DNA from: Mageeibacillus indolicus UPII9-5
Lineage (GTDB): Bacteria; Bacillota; Clostridia; Saccharofermentanales; Fastidiosipilaceae
Assembly: GCF_000025225.2 (NCBI RefSeq)
Contig: NC_013895.2
Coordinates: 1,302,001 to 1,366,000 of the forward strand
Direction: 5' to 3'
DNA length: 64,000 bases
Part shown: positions 43,065 to 49,876 of the stretch, piece after piece
Layout of the letters: every line of letters starts with the position of its first letter
Numbering within the stretch: position 1 is the stretch's first letter
The notes under the pieces: generated by a model
The model's database searches: none
Seen by the model: the letters and a program-made list of their open reading frames with translations, nothing else
Told to the model about the DNA's origin: nothing
Made by a program: the position numbers and the translations under genes

Positions 43065-43736
43065 TCATTCCTCCTCTTCCAAAGCCTTAATTTTGTTACG
43101 ATATTCTATCGCACCCTGATAATCTTCTTTAGCAGCACAGGCGTGCATGGCTGCGCGCAATTCCTTGATTTTCGCATTTTTTACCGGATCAGCGCATTCT
43201 TTCACCGTTTCTCCGGCATCGGCGATCTCCATTTCATCGGCCTGCTTCTTGCCTGACATGCTTTTTTCCGCCGCTTTCTTTGTAGACGCAACTCTTCGCG
43301 TTCCACGGCCTACCGTAGTTCGATTCAAGCTCAGGTCCGCCGGATCCAAGGGACGATTGTAGGGGCGACCGCAGTAATGAAGGCCACGTTGTAAACGTGG
43401 CAAAATTTCATCTCTCAGCTGGTCAGCAAAAACGTCATAGCAATCAGCACAACCTAGCCGGCCGTTTTGCATCAAAGTAGGATAATCAAGGCCGCATCCA
43501 TTGCAAACCGCGTTGTCAGGGCGGAAAAATGGAGTGATTGGTTTGCTCAGATTGTCCGTCATCCATGCCGAATTGAAGAAATCGTCATGCGGCCAAAAGT
43601 CTTTTATTTCGCCTTTCGTCTTCATATCAGCAAAACAGTTGCTACACAAATTTAGGCTGCCTTTTTGACCGTTATAGTTATATGAATAAGTTATATCAGC
43701 TACATTTTTATGGCAATGTTCGCACATCATAATCAT
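43065..43736 (-). CDS. mcsA: McsA, activator of McsB (zinc fingers and UVR domain)
   Basis: Partner of McsB and CtsR. N-terminal Cys pairs (MCEHCHKN, LCSNCF, CNGCG, GCADCY) make two zinc-binding sites; the C-terminal UVR motif (ELRAAMHACAAKEDYQGAIEYRNKIKALEEE) contacts ClpC or McsB. A charged linker with KKAAEKSMSGKK lies between. Several closely spaced starts follow GAGGAG; I use the ATG at 43736. Overlaps ctsR by about 29 bp. Confidence 0.92.
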   Translation of the reverse strand: MIMMCEHCHKNVADITYSYNYNGQKGSLNLCSNCFADMKTKGEIKDFWPHDDFFNSAWMTDNLSKPITPFFRPDNAVCNGCGLDYPTLMQNGRLGCADCYDVFADQLRDEILPRLQRGLHYCGRPYNRPLDPADLSLNRTTVGRGTRRVASTKKAAEKSMSGKKQADEMEIADAGETVKECADPVKNAKIKELRAAMHACAAKEDYQGAIEYRNKIKALEEEE

Positions 43737-44208
43737 CACTCTCCTCAGTCAATACAAGTTGAATCAGCATGTTGCGAAATATCTCCGCTCTTACCTGATC
43801 CTTATGCGGTTGATGCAAACCGGCCAGAGCCTGATCTCCCGTCGCCGCCACGATCAGTCGCGCCGTTGAAGGAGGCATCACTTCGTGTTCAACAAAACTT
43901 TGGGCATAAAGTTGTATATCTTGTTGGCTCAAACTTTTGTCCATGGAATTAATAACATGCATCAAAAATGTGCTAGACGGTAAATTGTTACGGATGCGCC
44001 GAATTCTGATCCAGCCGCCACCCCCGCGCCGACTTTCCACCAAATACCCGTGGTTATTGGTAAATCTGGTTGTGAGCACATAGGTTATTTGCGATGGAAC
44101 ACAATTGACTTGCTCCGCCAGCTCACCGCGGGTAATCTCAATCATGCCGTTATTCTCTTTAATCAAGTTTTTCAGCATATGTTCAATCGCGTCACTTAAG
44201 TTTGCCAT
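43708..44208 (-). CDS. ctsR: Stress-gene repressor CtsR
   Basis: Repressor of clp genes. The winged-helix N-terminal part (LSDAIEHMLKNLIKENNGMIEITRGELAEQVNCVPSQITYVL) with the Gly-rich wing RRGGGGWIRIRR, which acts as the heat sensor, is followed by the C-terminal dimerisation domain (QQDIQLYAQSFVEHEVMPPSTARLIVAA). It heads the operon and probably represses it through the box upstream. GGAGG precedes the ATG. Confidence 0.96.
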   Translation of the reverse strand: MANLSDAIEHMLKNLIKENNGMIEITRGELAEQVNCVPSQITYVLTTRFTNNHGYLVESRRGGGGWIRIRRIRNNLPSSTFLMHVINSMDKSLSQQDIQLYAQSFVEHEVMPPSTARLIVAATGDQALAGLHQPHKDQVRAEIFRNMLIQLVLTEESDDYDVRTLP

Positions 44209-44225
44209 TTCTACCTCCGTTGGAA

Positions 44226-44237
44226 GTCAAGCTTGAC
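44226..44237. promoter_or_regulatory. 12-bp perfect palindrome in the ctsR leader
   Basis: GTCAAGCTTGAC lies just before the ctsR ribosome site. It resembles two CtsR half-sites in inverted order, but CtsR boxes are direct repeats, so its function is unclear. Confidence 0.35.
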
Positions 44238-44336
44238 CGTTTTCGCTGTACTCCATAAACCGTCATCCTACTGCACCAGATATCGCCAACCTCCCGTATC
44301 GCTATCTTTCGGAGCAGCCGCGCTATCATTTTTGAC

Positions 44337-44390
44337 TTTGTCTTTCTTTGACTTTCAGCTTTAGTATATACCTGATTTTTGCCATGTCAA
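44337..44390 (-). promoter_or_regulatory. Promoter and CtsR operator of the ctsR operon
   Basis: Read on the minus strand: TTGACA (44385-44390), 16-bp spacer, TATACT (44363-44368), then AGTCAAAGAAAGACAAA (44337-44353), a match to the direct-repeat CtsR box RGTCAAANANRGTCAAA with one mismatch, followed by another GTCAAA. The box covers the expected transcription start, which fits autorepression. Confidence 0.88.
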
Positions 44391-44520
44391 GCGTTTCTAT
44401 CGGCCGTCACAAAAACTTTACTAAAGCTTTATATTTGACGCTATTTTTACCGCTATTTCGTCCAGACCGTGCTCACCATCATCCTGTTGACCAACGCAAA
44501 CGTAAATTAACCGCGGTCTT

Positions 44521-44560
44521 AAATAAATAAAAGCACGGTCGCCCAGACAACCGTGCTTCG
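44521..44560 (-). terminator. Terminator of the YtxH/DUF948 pair
   Basis: AGCACGGT/ACCGTGCT stem with a 10-nt loop; on the minus strand it is followed by TTTTATTTATTT. Confidence 0.87.
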
Positions 44561-44597
44561 TTTTCAACCCAACCACCGAGCGACGAATAAAAGTCGC

Positions 44598-45101
44598 TTA
44601 CTTAAATTTAAACTTATGTCCAGCGCCGAATTTATTTTTCTTCAAATAAGAACCGAGGGCGGCCTTGGCAAATCTAAAAGCTTTGTGCCAAGTTTTGCCT
44701 TTGCCGCGACCGAAACGGACCAGCTCAATCAAGGAACTAAGCCAACCGCTAAAATCTTCAACCGTTGAGGCGACCTCGCCAACACTGTCACCGACAGCTC
44801 CTATACTCTCACTCACCTTCGCCAAAGTAGGCCCGACAGTTTCAGCCAAATCATCCGATATATCCGTCAAATTTCCCGAAACTTCAATCAGATTGGCCGA
44901 AATTTCAACCGAATTGTGTAACGTATCCAGGAGCGGTTGTTCGCCGGATAAAATGATCTTGTTGGCGGAATGCAAAACTTGCGCCAGCCTTACACAAACT
45001 ACAGTCAAAGCGATTAGAGCTGCAATACCGGCCAAAACCAAGATGATGATCAAAAAATCAGTCAAATCAATCGTAACCGTCGCTAAATAAAATCTGTCCA
45101 T
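44598..45101 (-). CDS. DUF948-like membrane-anchored coiled-coil protein
   Basis: One N-terminal membrane helix (LIIILVLAGIAALIALTVVCV) followed by a long amphipathic stretch with regular spacing (VEISANLIEVSGNLTDISDDLAETVGP) and a basic tail ending in FKFK. The shape matches DUF948 proteins, which often neighbour YtxH genes in Firmicutes. Role unknown, possibly stress or envelope related. The start at 45101 has GGAGG 8 bp upstream. Confidence 0.75.
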   Translation of the reverse strand: MDRFYLATVTIDLTDFLIIILVLAGIAALIALTVVCVRLAQVLHSANKIILSGEQPLLDTLHNSVEISANLIEVSGNLTDISDDLAETVGPTLAKVSESIGAVGDSVGEVASTVEDFSGWLSSLIELVRFGRGKGKTWHKAFRFAKAALGSYLKKNKFGAGHKFKFK

Positions 45102-45139
45102 GCCGCCAGCCTCCATATATTTCTATTCTGGGAAATCAA

Positions 45140-45631
45140 TTATGCTTGCGGTTCATTAGTAGCGTCAGTACTTTCTACTGCCGTTGCAGAATCAGCCTCT
45201 TCATCCGCGGTTTCCGGCTCAGCTAATTGATCAGCCAAGGCCTGAACTCCAGCATGAGCCAAGCGCCGGGCCTGACGAGCAGCGATACGAGCCTGCCGTG
45301 CCGCATTGCGTTTCGTTCTGGCTAAACCATTTCCAATATCCTCGGCGCAGTCAGCCATATCGGCAGTAAAAATGCCCAAACGATCCACTGCAGTCCCAGC
45401 CAGATTCTTCACCTGACCGTATCCGCGTTTCGCTAAATCGGCGGCGGCTTCTTTGCCCTTAACCGCACACTTGCAAATATCTTCACGAGTCTCTTTACCT
45501 GATTGCGGGGCCAATAACAAAGCAACGGCCGCTCCTCCCAAGAGCCCCAAAGCGGTACCGATGGCTACTTGACGATGTCTGGTTCTACGGTTTTCGCCGG
45601 TAAAAGCACCTATGACTTCTTCAATAAACAT
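45140..45631 (-). CDS. YtxH-like protein
   Basis: A Gly/Ala-rich membrane segment (GTALGLLGGAAVALLLAPQSGKETRE) characteristic of the YtxH family, then an Ala/Arg-rich helical region (AARQARIAARQARRLAH) and an acidic C-terminus. General stress-type small membrane protein of unknown role. The start at 45631 follows AGGAGG; the in-frame start at 45679 lacks one. It is followed by the DUF948-like gene. Confidence 0.82.
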   Translation of the reverse strand: MFIEEVIGAFTGENRRTRHRQVAIGTALGLLGGAAVALLLAPQSGKETREDICKCAVKGKEAAADLAKRGYGQVKNLAGTAVDRLGIFTADMADCAEDIGNGLARTKRNAARQARIAARQARRLAHAGVQALADQLAEPETADEEADSATAVESTDATNEPQA

Positions 45632-45743
45632 AAAATCGCCTCCTGTAAATACCGAAAAATATAAAGCCGAATAAGACAAACTTGTCCGGTGTTTCTATCA
45701 TTGTACCGCAGGTTATAAAGGTACGCCAGATAAAATTGCCATA

Positions 45744-45752
45744 TGCTATAAT
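45744..45752 (+). promoter_or_regulatory. Extended -10 promoter of the HAD gene
   Basis: TGCTATAAT, a perfect extended -10, 40 bp before the ATG at 45793. Confidence 0.6.
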
Positions 45753-45792
45753 AATTTACATTATGCTTTTATTTTAGCAACAGGAGTTAACT

Positions 45793-46590
45793 ATGCAAAA
45801 AATAAAAATGATTGTTTGCGATATTGATGGGACACTAGTTCAAGATTACGAACAAGGATTTGATCCTCGGCTGTTCGACCAAATTAGAGCTTTTTTAGCT
45901 GCCGGAGTGAAGTTTACCGTCGCCACCGGACGTCAGTACCCCAATCTTGCCCACATCTTTAAACCTTTTATAAATGATGCTTATATGATTTCGGAAAATG
46001 GCAGTTGTATTTTCTTTAAAGACGAATTGCTCGAAGCCGCGGCTATGCCGATGCCGGATGTTTACGCTTTAATTGACGCTATTACGGCCGTGCCCGATTG
46101 TGAACCCATGATTTCCGCTCCTCGTTTCGGCTACTATTCTCACCCATCAGCAAGTTTTCAAGCAAATCTGGCGCGCTTAAGCGGCTTTGTTATGCACGAA
46201 GTTGCCAATTTCCGCGACATTGTGCCGCCAGTCGTAAAAGTTACTGCTTTCGTCAGCACCGACTCCGCCGCCCCCGTTCCCTATTTGACCGAACCTTGGA
46301 GCAAAAAATTTAACATGGCCATTGCCGGGGAACACTGGCTCGATTTCAATCCGTCCAATAAAGGGGAAGCCGTGGCCAAACTGGCCACTCGGCTCGACCT
46401 TACTCCCGATGAAGTTTTAATTTTCGGAGATAATTTCAACGATATAGAAATGCTCAAATTTACGAAAAATTCATTCGCTATGCCTCATTCCGCTCCCGCA
46501 GTAATAGCAGCGGCCGGCTTTGGGGTATGCGACAATATCGGTGATTATTTAGCCGAGCTACTGAAAAACGACTGTTGCTTGAAGCCATAA
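45793..46590 (+). CDS. Cof-type HAD-IIB sugar-phosphate phosphatase
   Basis: 265 residues. Motif I VCDIDGTLV (nucleophile Asp10), motif II VATGRQY, and motif IV FGDNFNDIEML place it in the Cof/YidA group of HAD phosphatases, which act on sugar phosphates and similar metabolites. The substrate cannot be told from sequence. Ribosome site CAGGAG. Stands alone. Confidence 0.92.
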   Translation: MQKIKMIVCDIDGTLVQDYEQGFDPRLFDQIRAFLAAGVKFTVATGRQYPNLAHIFKPFINDAYMISENGSCIFFKDELLEAAAMPMPDVYALIDAITAVPDCEPMISAPRFGYYSHPSASFQANLARLSGFVMHEVANFRDIVPPVVKVTAFVSTDSAAPVPYLTEPWSKKFNMAIAGEHWLDFNPSNKGEAVAKLATRLDLTPDEVLIFGDNFNDIEMLKFTKNSFAMPHSAPAVIAAAGFGVCDNIGDYLAELLKNDCCLKP

Positions 46591-46599
46591 AAATAATGA

Positions 46600-46646
46600 T
46601 TAAGCACAAAAAATACGGCAACTGATAAGTCTATCAATTGCCGTAT
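46600..46646 (-). terminator. Terminator after tRNA-Leu
   Basis: ATACGGCAA...TTGCCGTAT with inner TGATA/TATCA stem; read on the minus strand it is followed by TTTTTTGTGC. It ends the tRNA transcript and may also stop the convergent HAD gene. Confidence 0.8.
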
Positions 46647-46652
46647 CATAAG

Positions 46653-46735
46653 TGGTGCGGATGACAGGATTTGAACCTGCACTCTCGCGAACCGGAACCT
46701 AAATCCGGCGCGTCTGCCAATTCCGCCACATCCGC
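46653..46735 (-). tRNA. tRNA-Leu (anticodon UAG)
   Basis: Cloverleaf on the minus strand: acceptor GCGGATG/CATCCGC, D arm with GGCGGAATTGGCAGACGC, anticodon stem CCGGA/TCCGG with loop TTTAGGT (anticodon TAG), a variable arm (GTTCGCGAGAGTG) typical of class II tRNAs, and T arm GCAGGTTCAAATCCTGT. The CCA end is encoded (46653-46655). Confidence 0.96.
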
Positions 46736-46841
46736 GAACACTTTTATTATATTATACAATTATGACAATTGGCAACTGGTTTTGCACGGTTCGCCATCAT
46801 AGTCTGCAAATTTAGACACTGCCAATCCAAAATCTCCCTAC

Positions 46842-48998
46842 TCACATATTACAATTACTCTGTGATAGCGTAGCCTTAGACGCAGAAAACTCCGGGTAAG
46901 GTAAAAGATTAGCTGCACAAATAGCCATTGTCGATCCATTGTGCAAAAGACTTAAGGTCGCTGGCGACAGTAACGCCGCAGCTCCAGCCAAAAGCAGAAG
47001 CGAATTAAAGCCCATAATAAAACGATAGGTCCGCCATGAACGTTTTTGCAATGCTACCGCCAAGTTGCGCAACTCGATCAAGCCAGCCAGGTCATCGCTT
47101 AAGAGTGAAATATCGGCTGCCTGGCGGGCCAAAGCGGATGCATCGCGCATAGCCGCTGAAACATCGGCCGTCGCCAAAGCGGGGGAATCGTTCACACCGT
47201 CCCCGACCATCACCACCGTATGGCCGGCAGCCTTGAGTTCTTTCAGATAACGCACCTTATCCTCGGGCAGACACTCGGCATAATATCCATCCAAGCCAAG
47301 TTTTTTGGCCACACGCGCTGCGGCTGAAGTGCCGTCACCGGTCATCATCAACATGTTATTAAAGCCCAGCCGTCGCAGTTCACCGATGATCGCCGCGGCT
47401 TCTTCACGTACCGGCTCATCAATAGATAAAATACCAATTAAGCGATGGTCAAAAGCCAAAAATAAATTCGAAAAGCCGGCCGCCTCATTTCGCAAAATTT
47501 TCTCGGCAGCTGCAGATAACGCAATTCCCGAATCTTCCAAAATAAAATGGGCTGAACCGATTCGTGCATCAATGCCGTCATATTCCGTTACTATACCATG
47601 AGCCACAATATAATTTACTTTGCTATGATTTTCCGCATGAACCAAACCTTCACGTTTGGCAGCTCGAACAACGGCAGTGGCTAAACTGTGCGGGAAATGT
47701 TCCTCAAGGCAGGCCGCAATCCTCAATACTTCCTCCCGGCTAAATTCTTCGGTAAGTGGATATACCGCTTGCAGCTCCGGCTCGGAGGTCGTCAAAGTAC
47801 CGGTCTTATCAAATACGATTGTATCCGCCCCGGCAAAACTTTCGAGTTTGTTACCGCCCTTTATAGCAACATGCCGGGTGGCCGCGGTCTCCATGGCGGA
47901 AATTACAGCTATCGGCAAAGCGAGTTTCAGTGCACATGAATAGTCAACCATCATGGTCGCCGCCACACGACTTAGCTTGCCGGTCAGCAGCCAGACTAAG
48001 GCCGAAAAAGCAAAATTATACGGAACAAGATGATCGGCCAATTTTTCCGCCTTAGATTGCAAGTCGGATTTTTGCTCACCGGCTTGTTCTAGCAATTGCA
48101 TAATTTGATGAATTCGGCTCGTGCCGGCTGCCTGTCTGACCTCAATGTCCAAACTGCCTTCTTCCACTGCCGTTCCCGCCAAAACAGAGGTGCCAGGATT
48201 ACGGAATACAGCCTCAGCTTCACCGGTCAAACCAGCTTGATTGATCATAGCCTCGCCGACAAGCACCCGCCCGTCAAACGGAATTGTCATACCCGTTTCT
48301 ACCCGAACGACGTCGCCTACAGCTATATCCGCCGCAGCGCATTGAACCACTTCAACCTGTTCTCCGGCTTCATCCGAGACAACTTTCCACACCTGGTCTA
48401 CAGTTAAAGCCAAAGAATCAGCCAGCGTATTCTTGGCCTTTTCCATGGTATATTCTTCCAGAGCAGACGATATTCCCAGCAAGTAGATGATATTGCTCGC
48501 TTCACTGGTTGAGCCCTGCAGTAAAGAAATCAGAATTGCCCCGGCATCCAAAACCGGCAAATCCAGTTTGCCGTGTAACAGCGAAGATAAACCGGCCTTC
48601 AAATACGGATAAGCTTTGATTAAGGTAAGCGGCCATCTTACAAAAGCCAGTGGAGCCGGCATCAGGCGCAAAGCATATCGCCACAAGGTGCGTTTCAACA
48701 AATCTATACCCAAGTTGTGCGCCAAAATTTTGTTGCTTAAGCGCAGTTCCGCCGTCGGAGGTAAAGTCAACGCAGCAATATCAATTTTGCGAATCCGACT
48801 CAGCAAATATTTAACATCTAAGTCGGTATCGAAACAAAGCAACACCGTCGCTGTCGATTTATTCGCTTTAACTTTGGTCACCCCGGGCAGAGTCAAGAGT
48901 TCTGCTTCAAGGCCTACTGCACTTCGCAGATCAAAGCTATAGTCCGGGCACTGTAACCGGATGCGTCCCGGTAATTGATGTTTGATTGTAAATATCAT
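46842..48998 (-). CDS. Heavy-metal P-type ATPase (P1B-like) with SCALK motif
   Basis: Metal-exporting ATPase. The N-terminal HMA-like fold (IFTIKHQLPGRIRLQCPDYSF) lacks the CXXC metal site. Later motifs: LTGEAEAV, transmembrane VDYSCALKLALPIA, phosphorylation site DKTGTLT (Asp about 397), EEHFPHSLA, GDGVNDSPALA. The membrane metal motif is SCALK in place of CPC, as in P1B branches tied to Mn, Zn or Fe rather than Cu. The chosen start has GGGAG 6 bp upstream. A small membrane protein gene lies just upstream in the same direction (100 bp). Confidence 0.88.
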   Translation of the reverse strand: MIFTIKHQLPGRIRLQCPDYSFDLRSAVGLEAELLTLPGVTKVKANKSTATVLLCFDTDLDVKYLLSRIRKIDIAALTLPPTAELRLSNKILAHNLGIDLLKRTLWRYALRLMPAPLAFVRWPLTLIKAYPYLKAGLSSLLHGKLDLPVLDAGAILISLLQGSTSEASNIIYLLGISSALEEYTMEKAKNTLADSLALTVDQVWKVVSDEAGEQVEVVQCAAADIAVGDVVRVETGMTIPFDGRVLVGEAMINQAGLTGEAEAVFRNPGTSVLAGTAVEEGSLDIEVRQAAGTSRIHQIMQLLEQAGEQKSDLQSKAEKLADHLVPYNFAFSALVWLLTGKLSRVAATMMVDYSCALKLALPIAVISAMETAATRHVAIKGGNKLESFAGADTIVFDKTGTLTTSEPELQAVYPLTEEFSREEVLRIAACLEEHFPHSLATAVVRAAKREGLVHAENHSKVNYIVAHGIVTEYDGIDARIGSAHFILEDSGIALSAAAEKILRNEAAGFSNLFLAFDHRLIGILSIDEPVREEAAAIIGELRRLGFNNMLMMTGDGTSAAARVAKKLGLDGYYAECLPEDKVRYLKELKAAGHTVVMVGDGVNDSPALATADVSAAMRDASALARQAADISLLSDDLAGLIELRNLAVALQKRSWRTYRFIMGFNSLLLLAGAAALLSPATLSLLHNGSTMAICAANLLPYPEFSASKATLSQSNCNM

Positions 48999-49098
48999 AG
49001 GAACTCCCATCGTATCAGCTACATATAAATCAAGCTAAGTCGCGAGTCTTACAGCAACCGCGGCTTAGCTGATTGAAATGTAGGAACAACGTTTTTTA

Positions 49099-49383
49099 TC
49101 AGGCTTCGGCGCCACCGGTTTTGCATACGGATGAGGCGGCACAATTCATCGCTTCGGCGGTAGCCTTGTTTTTTTCGACTTTAGCTTCGGCATAAATATC
49201 TTCGGCCTGTTCTTTAACTGCATTAACCGTTTTGGCTGCTTCGTCACGGATCAACAGTGCTTTGGCCACCGTTTTAACGGCCGCTTGATGTACGCACTTG
49301 CTCTTAGCGAGTTTCCCGACAACGAGTGTCGCACTTACGCCTAACGCGAACGGTAGTAAAACTTCTTTGCATAAAATTTTCAT
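49099..49383 (-). CDS. Small membrane-anchored partner of the metal ATPase (DUF6110/PacL-like)
   Basis: 94 residues: one N-terminal hydrophobic segment (EVLLPFALGVSATLVVGKLA), then an Ala/Lys/Glu-rich helix (KTVAKALLIRDEAAKTVNAVKEQAEDIYAEAKVEK) and a short end with two Cys (MNCAASSVCKTGG). The build parallels mycobacterial PacL (DUF1490) proteins, single-pass chaperones encoded next to metal P-ATPases; the His/Asp tail of PacL is absent and the Cys pair may replace it. GAGGTGAG precedes the ATG. The family assignment is from overall pattern only. Confidence 0.62.
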   Translation of the reverse strand: MKILCKEVLLPFALGVSATLVVGKLAKSKCVHQAAVKTVAKALLIRDEAAKTVNAVKEQAEDIYAEAKVEKNKATAEAMNCAASSVCKTGGAEA

Positions 49384-49876
49384 TATTCTCACCTCAATTA
49401 TTGTAATAAATGTAGTTGAATACTTTATTGTTTGTCTTTATCTATATTAAGTTTAACACAAACATTTTCCGCTGTCAGTATAAAATTATAAATTTGGCGG
49501 ATTTTTACAAAAAATACATGAATTTTGTGCAGTTTGAAAAGTTGCTTTTCGTTTACATACCAGTGTTTTCCGAGGCTTACCATGTTAGACGGACGAAATT
49601 TAGACTTAGCTAATTTTCTATTTATATTTTGCGCTGCAAAAGAGACATTTGTCCATTTTAAAGTCCACATTCAACTCGTTCAAAGCCATTTTGCCGCACA
49701 TCAATTGTCACAATAAGTTAGGGAATATAACGCGCAAAACCTAGTTAAGTCGCGTCAGTGGCCGATCCCACTCAAAGCACCGGTATGTAGCCCTGTTCAA
49801 ATTCCCCCACTAATTTGATATTATAAAAGGTAAGTTTTTAACGATTTGTCTCTTTAAATGATATGCGAGGAATATT
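49384..49876. other. Gene-free AT-rich intergenic region
   Basis: 493 bp upstream of both the metal-ATPase pair and the CPBP gene. Short frames on both strands (60-80 codons) have no ribosome sites or recognisable protein character. Regulatory sites for the metal genes probably lie here, but I cannot point to one. Confidence 0.5.

Noticed and set aside
49425-49670. 81-codon minus-strand frame in the gap upstream of the metal-ATPase pair
   Set aside because: No ribosome site, AT-driven composition, and the plus strand shows an equally open frame.
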